Shown: one piece after another, positions 25,433-34,230 of the stretch
Layout: each line of letters starts with the position of its first letter
Numbering within the stretch: position 1 is the first letter of the stretch
Assembly: GCA_016721765.1 (NCBI GenBank)
Contig: JADKHO010000004.1
Span: forward strand, 883,658 to 947,657
Reading direction: 5' to 3'
DNA from: Bacteroidota bacterium
GTDB lineage: Bacteria > Bacteroidota > Bacteroidia > UBA4408
DNA length: 64,000 nucleotides
The notes under the pieces: generated by a model
Databases searched by the model: none
Seen by the model: the letters and a program-made list of their open reading frames with translations, nothing else
What the model was told of the DNA's origin: nothing
Program-made: the position numbers and the translations under genes

Positions 25433-27805
25433 ATGAGCTATCCCAAGTTATTGATAATTAATTTCAATAAAACAGATAGAGCTATTATATCCAAAACTTT
25501 GTCAACGCAAAGTTATATGCACACCCTTCAAGCAGCTGCTGATGCAACTGATGCTGTAGAGTTTCTAAAGAAAAAAAGTTTTGGAATCCTGCTTGTAAAA
25601 AGCAAAAGCAATTCACCCATTGTAACGGAACTTTTGCAGGAATTAATTCAATTAAAAAAATTACTACCCCTGTTAATTGTTGGTGAAACACCATCCGGAT
25701 TTATAACCCAAAAAGCAAAATATAAAGCCCCTATTCTTGTAATCGATTCAGTTAAATTAACGAAATCGGAATTTTATACGGCTCTTTTAGAGCTTTCAGC
25801 AACTAAAAGTAAATTAGACGTAACCGCAAAGGAACTTGCACGAATAAATGAAAACCGGTACAGGGTACTTTTTGAAAATACGCAGGGATTTATTTGTACC
25901 CATAAAATGGATGGTGAAATTATTTCAATTAACCGCGCCGCAGCTAAAATATTAGGTTTTAAAGCACACGAGTTAATTGGACGCAACTTACACGAATTCT
26001 TAGTTGAAGAAAAAAAAGACATGTTTGTAGATTATCTGCAAGAACTTAAGGAGAAGCAAAAGTCTACGGGTATCATGCAATTCATGAGCAAAGATAATGA
26101 GAAACGTTATTTGGTTTACCGAAATGTGGTGCATACCGAAGCAGATTCAGAACCATACGTTATTGCAAGCTCTCAGGATATTACCGACATATTTTTGATC
26201 GAAAAGCAACTGGAATCAGCCAACCGTATTTCCGAATTAAACATTAATCGATTACATAAAACCTTACTGGAATTAGATAAAGCAAAAAAAATTGCAGAAG
26301 AATCAGTACGGATAAAACAAGAATTTTTGGCAAACATGAGTCATGAAATCCGCACGCCTATGAATGCAATTATTGGCTTTGCCTCCCTGCTTGAAAAATC
26401 GAATTTAAACAATGAGCAAAGTGATTATTTATCGGCCATTAAAACTTCCGGCGACAATTTATTGGTAATCATTAACGACATCCTCGACTTTTCAAAAATT
26501 GATGCCGGGATGATGAGCATTGAAAATACTCAATTTGATATTGACATTGCGATTAATAATGTAATCAACCAATTTCAACCTAAAATTCAAGAAAAAAATC
26601 TTTTACTTAAAACTTCCTTTAATTTTAAGCGAAACTTAAATTTAATCGGAGATCAGGTGCGCCTGCATCAAGTATTGAGCAACCTCATTAGCAATGCAAT
26701 TAAATTTACCGATAAAGGAGGTATAACTATTTCAGTAAACCAGAAAAAAGAAACTTCCAAGTTTTTAATACTTGAGTTTATTGTTTCCGATACCGGTATT
26801 GGAATTCCAAATGATAAAACAGAAACTATTTTTGAAAGCTTTACTCAAGCTAGTCCCGAAACAACCCGAAAATATGGAGGTACAGGATTGGGATTGGCTA
26901 TTGTGAAAAAATTGCTTGAACTCCAAAATGGGGCTATCCATTTAAAAAGTCACCTCAATGTAGGAACTACTTTTACGTTCACCATTCCTTATCTTAAAAC
27001 AAACTTAAGCGACTTATCAAATAAAAAAGAAAAGTTAACAACTGTACAAAGTCTTTCAGGACTAACCGTATTAGTAGCTGAGGATAATCTCCTGAATCAA
27101 AAACTGGTGGTTAAACTTTTAGAAGATTTAAATTGTGTTGTGGATGTTGCTCAAAATGGCTTTGAGGCTGTTGACAAAGTAAAATCCGACAAGTATGATT
27201 TGGTGTTTATGGATATTCAAATGCCAGAAATGGATGGATTACAAGCAACAAAAATTATTCGTACACAACTTCAAAACAATGTGCCAATTATTGCACTTAC
27301 CGCCCATACATTTAAAGACGAAGAAGATAAATGCAGAGAATCGGGTATGAATGACTTTTTATCGAAACCCTTTACAGTAAATGCACTCTACAAAATTATT
27401 ACTTCCACAATCGATAAGGGATTACTAAAACGATTGACCGGGACAAAAGTGATAAACCTCGATTTTTTGACAAACCTCGCGGATGGGAATACTGATTTTG
27501 TTATAAAAATGCTTGAAATTTACTTGAAACAAACTCCTGAAAATCTTGTTGAATTGGAGCATCAATTAAGCCTAAAAAATTACACGGGCTTAGTTAGCAT
27601 TGCGCACAAAATGCGTTCATCAGTGCCTTATGTGGGTTTAACTGAGGCAGAAAAATTACTCGAAAAAATTGAATATGAAGCCAAGCAAAATATTAACGTG
27701 GAGGATTTTCCGCAGCTTGTAAATCGAATTATAAAACTTTGTGAAGACAGTTTGGTGCAGGTGAAAGAACAACTATATTTGTTAGGTGAAAAAAGCATAA
27801 AATAA
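25433..27805 (+). CDS. Hybrid sensor histidine kinase (pseudo-receiver, PAS, HisKA, HATPase, REC, Hpt)
   Basis: This 790-residue soluble kinase has no membrane segment. Domains in order are a degenerate receiver-like region (about 1-120), where the usual acidic phospho-acceptor segment reads FGILLVKSKS and so lacks the Asp, then a PAS domain (about 140-255). The HisKA domain has His304 in MSHEIRTPMNAI. The HATPase has NLISNAIKFTDKGG, SDTGIGIPNDK and YGGTGLGLAIVKKL. A true receiver follows with the acceptor Asp in VFMDIQMPEMDG, then a C-terminal Hpt domain with its His in SIAHKMRSSVPYVG. It can run a full His-Asp-His relay, ending on an unidentified regulator. It lies between SiaC-like and SiaB-like genes, which suggests that the relay and the Sia switch share one input. 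Confidence 0.92.
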   Translation: MSYPKLLIINFNKTDRAIISKTLSTQSYMHTLQAAADATDAVEFLKKKSFGILLVKSKSNSPIVTELLQELIQLKKLLPLLIVGETPSGFITQKAKYKAPILVIDSVKLTKSEFYTALLELSATKSKLDVTAKELARINENRYRVLFENTQGFICTHKMDGEIISINRAAAKILGFKAHELIGRNLHEFLVEEKKDMFVDYLQELKEKQKSTGIMQFMSKDNEKRYLVYRNVVHTEADSEPYVIASSQDITDIFLIEKQLESANRISELNINRLHKTLLELDKAKKIAEESVRIKQEFLANMSHEIRTPMNAIIGFASLLEKSNLNNEQSDYLSAIKTSGDNLLVIINDILDFSKIDAGMMSIENTQFDIDIAINNVINQFQPKIQEKNLLLKTSFNFKRNLNLIGDQVRLHQVLSNLISNAIKFTDKGGITISVNQKKETSKFLILEFIVSDTGIGIPNDKTETIFESFTQASPETTRKYGGTGLGLAIVKKLLELQNGAIHLKSHLNVGTTFTFTIPYLKTNLSDLSNKKEKLTTVQSLSGLTVLVAEDNLLNQKLVVKLLEDLNCVVDVAQNGFEAVDKVKSDKYDLVFMDIQMPEMDGLQATKIIRTQLQNNVPIIALTAHTFKDEEDKCRESGMNDFLSKPFTVNALYKIITSTIDKGLLKRLTGTKVINLDFLTNLADGNTDFVIKMLEIYLKQTPENLVELEHQLSLKNYTGLVSIAHKMRSSVPYVGLTEAEKLLEKIEYEAKQNINVEDFPQLVNRIIKLCEDSLVQVKEQLYLLGEKSIK

Positions 27806-27828
27806 TTCATTCATTAAAACGAAAAACA

Positions 27829-28362
27829 GTGACAAATAATTTCAATTTGAATGAATATCGAAAGTGGGATGAAATTGTAATGGGGTATCGTGGCGCCATT
27901 AATCAGGATTTGATAATCATGTTCCTGAAACTAGCAGAAACAAAAATTTATCCCAAATACAAATCGCCGGCTTTTAGAAGAAAAATTTTTTCGGTGTTGA
28001 TAGAAACGCTTCAAAACATTCATAAATATGCTATACCGGATGAAACCGGTTTTAACAATGCCTATTTCTTGGTAAAAAAAACACCTCAAGGTTTACAAGT
28101 TGCAACCGGCAATTTGGTGAACAGTGAAGCAAAATCAAAACTCGAAACAAAAATTGCATTGCTTGAAAATGCTAGTATTTCTGAGCTAAAAGACTTTTCG
28201 AAGAAGAAATTATTTGAAGAACGGAACCCAACTTTTGATTCTGTTGGGGTTGGATTATTTGATCTTGCCATAAAATCTGATAAAAAATTAACCTTTAAAT
28301 TTCATCCTGCCGAAAATGGATTATCCTTTTTTACGCTTGAGGTGGAATTAGAAAACAATTAA
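27829..28362 (+). CDS. SiaB-family protein kinase
   Basis: This 177-residue cytoplasmic protein matches the SiaB family (DUF6272), kinases with a GHKL-type ATPase fold related to anti-sigma-factor kinases. An N-box-like ETLQNIHKYA lies near residue 65 and a glycine-containing SVGVGLFDLAIKS near 145. In Pseudomonas aeruginosa SiaB phosphorylates SiaC. Here it is placed between two SiaC-like genes, 23 bases after the hybrid kinase and 18 before SiaC copy 2. The start is GTG at 27829, the first codon that gives a normal N-terminus. SiaA, the PP2C phosphatase that reverses the reaction in Pseudomonas, is missing from the window, so it must be elsewhere or be replaced. Confidence 0.85.
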   Translation: MTNNFNLNEYRKWDEIVMGYRGAINQDLIIMFLKLAETKIYPKYKSPAFRRKIFSVLIETLQNIHKYAIPDETGFNNAYFLVKKTPQGLQVATGNLVNSEAKSKLETKIALLENASISELKDFSKKKLFEERNPTFDSVGVGLFDLAIKSDKKLTFKFHPAENGLSFFTLEVELENN

Positions 28363-28380
28363 AATTATACTTATACTAGA

Positions 28381-28755
28381 ATGGAAGCCCTTTATATAGA
28401 AGCTACAGAAGAAACCCCTCTTGTTCAACTCGATGCGAAAAAAAATATTTTTAAACTCTCCGGACGTTCCTTCGTCCAAAATTCGGTTTTATTCTATGAC
28501 CCAATTTTAAGGTGGTTTGTGGATTATTTCGCTGCTCCAAATCCCAGCACAAATATCGAATTCAAATTCGATTACATTAATTCCTCTTCACAAAAAAGAA
28601 TCATCGAAATCATTCTCAAAATTCAACATTTAAATCCCAGTAATCAGGGAATAAAGGTTACTTGGCAGTATAAAGCCGATGATGAAGACATGCTTGAAAA
28701 AGGCCAAGAATTTGCTGAATATTTTAGCTTGCCATTCAAATTTGAAGCCTATTAA
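28381..28755 (+). CDS. SiaC-family (DUF1987) regulatory phosphoprotein, copy 2
   Basis: This 124-residue protein is exactly the same length as copy 1 and aligns over its whole length, including FKLSGRSFVQNSVLFY, FDYINSSSQKRIIEI and KADDEDMLEKGQE. The sequences have diverged strongly, so the duplication is not recent. The residue equivalent to the SiaC phospho-acceptor Thr68 is Ser68 (FDYINSSS), which could still accept phosphate. Keeping two different SiaC proteins beside one SiaB suggests two outputs or a competition switch. A weak hairpin (TTACAC at 28795 pairing with GTGTAA at 28812, then a T-run) lies after the gene and may attenuate read-through to the exopolysaccharide genes. Confidence 0.86.
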   Translation: MEALYIEATEETPLVQLDAKKNIFKLSGRSFVQNSVLFYDPILRWFVDYFAAPNPSTNIEFKFDYINSSSQKRIIEIILKIQHLNPSNQGIKVTWQYKADDEDMLEKGQEFAEYFSLPFKFEAY

Positions 28756-28887
28756 ATTTTGAAATTTCTTATAATTTCATTTCAAAGTAAAATCTTACAC
28801 CTAGGTTTGAAGTGTAACCTTTTTATTAGAAATGAGTAGGAATACCATGGGAATACGATAACTGTCAAGATTTTATATGAATTCACA

Positions 28888-28895
28888 TAGTTTTG
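28888..28895 (+). promoter_or_regulatory. Candidate -7 promoter element TAGTTTTG before the exopolysaccharide genes
   Basis: TAGTTTTG matches TAnnTTTG perfectly and lies about 100 bases before the ATG at 28999, within the only sizeable gap (243 bases) of the 25-34 kb block. No clear -33 TTTG is found. Confidence 0.4.
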
Positions 28896-28998
28896 AACTA
28901 AAATTACTTACTTTTAAGCCTTAATCAAATAGAAAATACACATAAATGCATCTACTAAGAACCGAATGCAGGAAGGAAGTTGTGATGCGTATACCAAT

Positions 28999-30240
28999 AT
29001 GAAGCTACGTTTACACTTTTTATTAATTCTCTTTCCATTTTTTCTTCATTCCTCTGCACAGTCTGCGTTTAACGGAGATTCCTTATTTGAGTTGGCGCTA
29101 AGCAATGCATTCAATAACCAACATGCCTTAGCCATAACACAATGCGACACAATATTAAGTAGGTATCCCGATTATACGGATGTCAAAATTTTAAAATCAC
29201 GCATATTATCTTGGGATAAAAACTACGATGCTTCAAAAGCGATACTCGAAAAAGTAATCACCGATAAACCCGATAATATTGACGCACACAAGGCAATAAC
29301 GGACAATGCACTTTGGGGCAATAATCCGGAAGATGCAATTCGCTTTGCCGAACGCGGGATATTGGTGGATCAAAATAATGTGGAGCTGCTTCTGAAAAAA
29401 GCAAAAGCGCAAATCGCCCTTCGTAAGTACGCAGATGCTGAGAAAACGCTGGGAATTATAAAGCAAATCAATCCTGATAATGCTGAGGCAGAGCAACTTG
29501 ATCAAGAAATTAAACGGTTAAGAAAACAAAATGCGCTTGCAATATATAATTTGCACGATTGGTTTGGCTCTATTTATGGCCAGCGTAACTTGCTTTCATT
29601 GGAGTATAAAAGAATTACCGCCGTTGGGCCTGTTTTGGCTCGGGTTAATTACGCCAATCGTTTTGGTTTAGATGGTTTTCAATACGAGGCTGATTTTTAT
29701 CCGCGCCTCACTTCTACCCTATCCGGTTATTTGAATTACGGTTTTTCTGCTGCTCCTAATCTCTTTCCAAAACATAAATTTGGGGCTGAGTTATTTAATA
29801 ATTTTTCGAAAAAAATTATCGCTTCCCTTGGCGTTCGTTACATGATTTTTGAACGCAATAATATATTAACCTTTACAGGATCCGGAGGAATTTATACCGG
29901 GAAGTATTGGTTTGGACTTCGCGCCTTTGTTACCCCTACTTCTCAAAGAACTGCAGCTTCCATTTTTGTCTTTGCCCGTAGGTTCTTGAAGAACGACAAA
30001 AACTATATTACGCTTACTTTAGGTCAAGGCGTTTCACCTGAAAATAATAGCAACTCTTTAAATTTTGATACCTATTACTATTTGAATTCTCAAACGGCAC
30101 AATTACAGTGGGTAAAGACATTTGATAGCGGATTTGGATTTCAATTGGGAACCGGATACACGCGCTTGCAAATGCCCTTTGATGCTTCAAAATATATTTT
30201 TCAATTTACCCTTGATACAGGTATAAAATATCAGTTTTGA
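28999..30240 (+). CDS. TPR plus YaiO-like outer-membrane beta-barrel protein
   Basis: This 413-residue protein has a signal peptide (about 1-21, ending LHSSAQ). A periplasmic TPR array (about 30-185) shows repeated A-I-x-x-A type helices, for example NPEDAIRFAERGILVDQNNV. A C-terminal barrel of alternating strands (about 195-413) ends in Phe, as outer-membrane proteins do, and resembles YaiO. TPR plus barrel is the layout of exopolysaccharide exporters such as PgaA and of AlgK/AlgE. I choose the ATG at 28999 because the signal peptide starts there; an upstream ATG at 28966 adds a charged stretch. The CotH gene starts two bases after the stop. An exporter role is inferred from architecture and from the GT2 synthase in the operon. 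Confidence 0.82.
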   Translation: MKLRLHFLLILFPFFLHSSAQSAFNGDSLFELALSNAFNNQHALAITQCDTILSRYPDYTDVKILKSRILSWDKNYDASKAILEKVITDKPDNIDAHKAITDNALWGNNPEDAIRFAERGILVDQNNVELLLKKAKAQIALRKYADAEKTLGIIKQINPDNAEAEQLDQEIKRLRKQNALAIYNLHDWFGSIYGQRNLLSLEYKRITAVGPVLARVNYANRFGLDGFQYEADFYPRLTSTLSGYLNYGFSAAPNLFPKHKFGAELFNNFSKKIIASLGVRYMIFERNNILTFTGSGGIYTGKYWFGLRAFVTPTSQRTAASIFVFARRFLKNDKNYITLTLGQGVSPENNSNSLNFDTYYYLNSQTAQLQWVKTFDSGFGFQLGTGYTRLQMPFDASKYIFQFTLDTGIKYQF

Positions 30241-30241
30241 T

Positions 30242-31543
30242 ATGAATGTTGGTAGTGGCTTTTTAGGATTAGTTCTAGTCGTTTCTGTAAGTTTATTTTC
30301 TTGCAAAACCAATCCTGCAAATGAAGTCAAAATATATAAAGGAAACGTATTTGATGATTCGGTAGTGCATGAAATTAAAATGAATTTTGCCGATAAAAGT
30401 TTTTGGGATTCATTGGTTAAATATAAGCTTGTGAAAGACTCATTGGAAATAAACCATTTTTACAAATGCAATGTAACCATTGATGGGAATGAAATAAAAG
30501 ACATTGGTGTTCGCTTAAAAGGCGAATCGTCCTATGAATTTACAAAGGGCAAAAAGAAATCTTTTAAATTGGATTTTAATTGCTTTGTAAGAAAACAAAA
30601 ACACTGTGGCGTAACACGAATTAATTTGAACAATAATTACAAAGATCCAAGTTTAATGCGTGAAAAAATAACTTTAGATATGCTCACGAACGAAGGTCTA
30701 CCAACCCCACGCAGCGCTTATGCTAAAGTGTATTTAAACAATGAATATTGGGGGCTCTATTTAATGGTGGAAGGAATCAATAAAGATTTTTTAAAACGTA
30801 ATTTCAACAATGCATCCGGCAATTTATATTTTGGAGAGCCTAATGGAACACTTGTAAAATTAGCTTCATCAACCGATTACGCGCGCAATTACCGCAAAAA
30901 AAACAATAAAAAGCAAAACGATTGGAGCGATTTGATTCACTTTATCTCGGTAGTTAATTCAGCAAACTCAGAGCAAAATCAAGATACAAATTTAGACAGC
31001 ATTTTCAACCTCGATGATTGCTTAAAAACATGGGCAATTAATAATTTACTGGTGAATGTAGACGCCTATAATATGATGTATCCGCACAATTATTTTTTGT
31101 ATACTGATTCTGTGAGTGGCAAAATGCAGTGGATCAATTACGATTACAATTACAGTTTTGCTGCTTGGAATCCCAAATACACCTACACGCAAGTATGTGA
31201 ATTTCCTATTTTCTATTGTAATCCAAGCTTGCCGCTAGCTAATCTGGTATTAACTAAAAACAAACAAATTCAAAAACGCTACCTTACTACACTGCAAAAT
31301 TTACTTGTGAGTGAGTTTACAGAAGAGCACATTAATGGGGAAGTAAAACGCCTTTACGCATTAATTAAAGATGCTGTGCATGAAGATAGCATGAAAGAAT
31401 TCTCAAATGAAGAATTTGAAAAAAATTGCTCCACAACTTTAGGCGATAAAAATGATCCTGGCGCTTTTATTCCCGGTTTGAAAGAGTTTGTGCACGACCG
31501 TAGAATGAGTGTTTTGAAACAAACTACACAATTAATTAATTAG
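30242..31543 (+). CDS. CotH kinase-family lipoprotein
   Basis: This 433-residue protein has a lipoprotein signal ending at Cys21 (SVSLFSC). It matches CotH, an atypical protein kinase family first known from Bacillus spore coats. Family motifs in order are IGVRLKGESSYEF (nucleotide-binding strand), KKSFKLDFN, LMREKITLDML, GLYLMVEGINKDFLKR, NVDAYNMMYPHNYFLY and the metal-binding WINYDYNYSFAAW. Bacillus CotH phosphorylates secreted coat proteins, so an extracytoplasmic kinase acting on the neighbouring TPR/barrel protein or on a surface protein is possible. In this operon it starts two bases after the barrel gene and ends 11 bases before the HEAT gene. Family assignment is good; kinase activity and target are not shown. 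Confidence 0.85.
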   Translation: MNVGSGFLGLVLVVSVSLFSCKTNPANEVKIYKGNVFDDSVVHEIKMNFADKSFWDSLVKYKLVKDSLEINHFYKCNVTIDGNEIKDIGVRLKGESSYEFTKGKKKSFKLDFNCFVRKQKHCGVTRINLNNNYKDPSLMREKITLDMLTNEGLPTPRSAYAKVYLNNEYWGLYLMVEGINKDFLKRNFNNASGNLYFGEPNGTLVKLASSTDYARNYRKKNNKKQNDWSDLIHFISVVNSANSEQNQDTNLDSIFNLDDCLKTWAINNLLVNVDAYNMMYPHNYFLYTDSVSGKMQWINYDYNYSFAAWNPKYTYTQVCEFPIFYCNPSLPLANLVLTKNKQIQKRYLTTLQNLLVSEFTEEHINGEVKRLYALIKDAVHEDSMKEFSNEEFEKNCSTTLGDKNDPGAFIPGLKEFVHDRRMSVLKQTTQLIN

Positions 31544-31554
31544 AAAACGTATTA

Positions 31555-32694
31555 GTGAATAGCAACCAACATATCCTTTTTATAAAATTTGCGCAAGAAT
31601 TTTATGACACCTCACCAACGGTGTTAAAAATTATTTTATTCTTTGGTTGGATTTTTACCATTGTTTCTATTGGCTTTATTGCTTTTTTATTGCTTCGAAG
31701 AATCTATGTGGCCTGGAAAACACGCAAAGCTGCCGAACTTCGATTTGAGATTGAAAAGCTGGTTAATGCGATTATGCAAGGAAAAATAAAATCTTTTGCA
31801 TTTGAAGGCGAAACCAATAGACTCATAAAAAGCTATACCAATCACACTTTCTTAAAACATGAACACCGCAATATTTTGTTAAATGAACTTATTTCCATTT
31901 ATAAGACCATGAGTGGGAAAGCAGCTCAAAATTTGCGCGACATCTATCTCAATCACAACCTTCCTCAATATTCGCTTAATAAATTAAAAAGCTGGCGTTG
32001 GTATATCAAAGCCAAAGGAATACAGGAACTAGCAGATATGGATTATATCGAAGCGAATGAAGAGATCATGAAATACAGCAATCATTCACAGGCACTTCTT
32101 CGAACAGAATCGCAAACAGCTTTGGTTAAGCTTGCTAACTTTGATGCTTTGCGCTTTTTAGATGATACCACCTATCCCATTTCAGAATGGCAGCAATTAA
32201 AATTCTTGCATATTTTATCCAACAAAGAAATTTCAACCCTTCCCGATTTTAGCATTTGGTTAAAATCGAACAACGACACTGTAGTTATTTTTGCACTTAA
32301 ACTTATTCGGCATTTTATAACCATGAAAGACAGTGGTGATGTGGAATTGGCATTGACTCACCGCAGTTTGAAAGTACGCATTCAAGCCGTTGAAACCATT
32401 GGAACGCTTCACGATGAAAAGGCACTTGGTTTAATTAAAGCTCAATTTTATAGGGATGCAAAAGAGTTTAAAGTGCAAGTATTGAAATGCTTTATGGGGA
32501 TTTTTAAAGCCAAAGATTTTGGATTCTTAGAAGTTCAATTGCTATCCTTTGATTACGATATTAGTCTTGCTGCTGCTAAAGCCATTGTTTTTGTGGGTGA
32601 TGAAGGCAGACATTTTATTGGGGAAATTTTTACTTCCTATGCAGATACCACTGCTAGGGATATTATTAAACACGCATTAGCAGAAACAAATTAA
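31555..32694 (+). CDS. Membrane-anchored HEAT-repeat protein
   Basis: This 379-residue protein starts with GTG at 31555. One clear membrane helix lies near residues 22-50 (ILFFGWIFTIVSIGFIAFLL), followed by a basic stretch, so the bulk is cytoplasmic. The rest is an alpha-helical solenoid with HEAT-like repeats, clearest in LRTESQTALVKLANFDALRF and VRIQAVETIGTLHDEKAL. HEAT solenoids are binding platforms. It lies between the CotH lipoprotein gene and the GT2 synthase gene, three bases ahead of the latter's ATG, so it is probably an accessory subunit of the synthase or a docking site for a regulator such as SiaC. That role is inference. Confidence 0.75.
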   Translation: MNSNQHILFIKFAQEFYDTSPTVLKIILFFGWIFTIVSIGFIAFLLLRRIYVAWKTRKAAELRFEIEKLVNAIMQGKIKSFAFEGETNRLIKSYTNHTFLKHEHRNILLNELISIYKTMSGKAAQNLRDIYLNHNLPQYSLNKLKSWRWYIKAKGIQELADMDYIEANEEIMKYSNHSQALLRTESQTALVKLANFDALRFLDDTTYPISEWQQLKFLHILSNKEISTLPDFSIWLKSNNDTVVIFALKLIRHFITMKDSGDVELALTHRSLKVRIQAVETIGTLHDEKALGLIKAQFYRDAKEFKVQVLKCFMGIFKAKDFGFLEVQLLSFDYDISLAAAKAIVFVGDEGRHFIGEIFTSYADTTARDIIKHALAETN

Positions 32695-32697
32695 GCC

Positions 32698-34122
32698 ATG
32701 GAGATAATTGAGTTTCTATCAGATTTATTTAAAAACGGACTGCTTATTTATACAGCAGCGCTGATTTTTGCGTACATAGGTTTGGCTATTTTTTCGATTT
32801 ATGAAACGCGCACTTATTTGCAGCGAAATAGTTTTGTAGATTACAACATTATTTCAGAATCTCCACTTGCACCAACCATTTCGGTGATTGCGCCGGCATA
32901 CAATGAGGGAGCAACTATTGTTCAAAACATAAACTCACTGCTTGCCTTACATTATAAAAAAAGCGAAGTTATTATTGTAAACGATGGTAGTACCGACGAT
33001 TCATTGCAATTGATGAAAAAAGCATTTGATTTAGAAAAGGTAGATTTTAAAATTAATCCGCAACTTAAGACTCAACCGGCACGGAATATTTATAAATCCA
33101 CAAATCCAAAATTTGCTAAGCTTATTGTTATTGATAAAGAAAACGGAGGAAAATCGGATGCACTAAATCTTGGGATTAATGTAGCCAGCCATAAACTAAT
33201 TGCCTGTGTGGATGTGGATTGCATACTTGAAAAAGATTCGCTGGTGCGCATGGTAAAACCATTTCTTGAAGAAACCGAAGAACGCGTGATTGCTGTTGGG
33301 GGTGTGCTTCGAATTGCAAATTCCTGCCTCATTAAAAATGGGGAAATCGTAAAGGTAAATTTACCCGAAAGCTTTGTACCCCGCATTCAAACCGTTGAAT
33401 ACCTAAGAGCCTTTTTATTAGGCCGAATGGCATGGAGCCGATTAAATGGATTGCTCCTAATATCCGGTGCGTTTGGATTATTTGATAAAGAAACGGTTAT
33501 TGCTTGTGGTGGATACGACATTACAACTGTTGGAGAAGACATGGAGTTGGTGGTAAAAATGAGGATTTATATGCACCGCCAAAAGGAGAAATATAAAATG
33601 GTGTATATCCCTGAACCCCTTTGCTGGACAGAAATTCCTGAATCACTAAAAGTATTAGGGATTCAACGAAATCGTTGGACGCGTGGAACGGCGGAAACCC
33701 TTACTCGACACAAGAAATTATTTTTAAATCCAACCTATGGATTGTTAGGACTACTCAGCTATCCCTATTGGCTGGTTTTTGAGTGGGCGGCTCCTATTAT
33801 TGAATTTTTAGGTTTTATCAATTTCTTGATTTTGGCCTTTCTGGGATATGTATATTGGAAATTTTTCTGGGGTCTTTTGATTTTAGTGTATTCCTTCTCT
33901 ATCGTTTATTCGCTTTATGCCATTGTAGTAGAAGAATTAACCTATCATCAATACAAAAACAAATGGGATTTAGGTAAGATTTTGGTGGCCATATTTATTG
34001 AGCCAATTTTCTTTCATCCTTATCTTGTATTGGCTGCCATTAGAGGGAACTTCGATTTAATTGTTGGTAAAAAAAGTTGGGGTGAAATGAAAAGAAAAGG
34101 ATTCCACGCCACACGTACATAG
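32698..34122 (+). CDS. Processive GT2 glycosyltransferase (PgaC/cellulose-synthase-like)
   Basis: This 474-residue inner-membrane enzyme has an N-terminal helix (about 14-35), a cytoplasmic GT2 domain (about 58-330) and four or so C-terminal helices (about 340-445). Catalytic landmarks are VIIVNDGSTDD near 91, the metal-binding DVD at 172-174, a GED motif at 279-281 and QRNRW at 323-327, the Q-x-x-R-W of processive synthases. Such enzymes polymerise a single sugar donor and extrude the chain, as in poly-GlcNAc, hyaluronan or cellulose synthesis. No PilZ domain is present, so direct c-di-GMP control is unlikely from sequence. It is the last gene of the operon and is closed by a terminator. Chain identity is unknown. 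Confidence 0.88.
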   Translation: MEIIEFLSDLFKNGLLIYTAALIFAYIGLAIFSIYETRTYLQRNSFVDYNIISESPLAPTISVIAPAYNEGATIVQNINSLLALHYKKSEVIIVNDGSTDDSLQLMKKAFDLEKVDFKINPQLKTQPARNIYKSTNPKFAKLIVIDKENGGKSDALNLGINVASHKLIACVDVDCILEKDSLVRMVKPFLEETEERVIAVGGVLRIANSCLIKNGEIVKVNLPESFVPRIQTVEYLRAFLLGRMAWSRLNGLLLISGAFGLFDKETVIACGGYDITTVGEDMELVVKMRIYMHRQKEKYKMVYIPEPLCWTEIPESLKVLGIQRNRWTRGTAETLTRHKKLFLNPTYGLLGLLSYPYWLVFEWAAPIIEFLGFINFLILAFLGYVYWKFFWGLLILVYSFSIVYSLYAIVVEELTYHQYKNKWDLGKILVAIFIEPIFFHPYLVLAAIRGNFDLIVGKKSWGEMKRKGFHATRT

Positions 34123-34148
34123 TATAAACAGTTTTATTCACTTTACAC

Positions 34149-34179
34149 AAAAGCGTTGTTTGTAAAAAACAACGCTTTT
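34149..34179 (+). terminator. Rho-independent terminator after the exopolysaccharide operon
   Basis: A perfect 12-base-pair stem (AAAAGCGTTGTT / AACAACGCTTTT) with a seven-base loop lies about 27 bases after the GT2 stop. The T-run is short but the stem is strong. Confidence 0.8.
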
Positions 34180-34185
34180 GCTTTG

Positions 34186-34216
34186 TTGCAAAGCAACTTT
34201 TAGCTGCTTACCTTTG
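34186..34216 (+). promoter_or_regulatory. Promoter with TTG and TACCTTTG elements
   Basis: TACCTTTG at 34209-34216 is a perfect -7 match, and TTG at 34186-34188 lies 20 bases upstream, the expected -33 spacing. The next ATG is 15 bases downstream. Confidence 0.6.
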
Positions 34217-34230
34217 AGTAAATTATAAAA

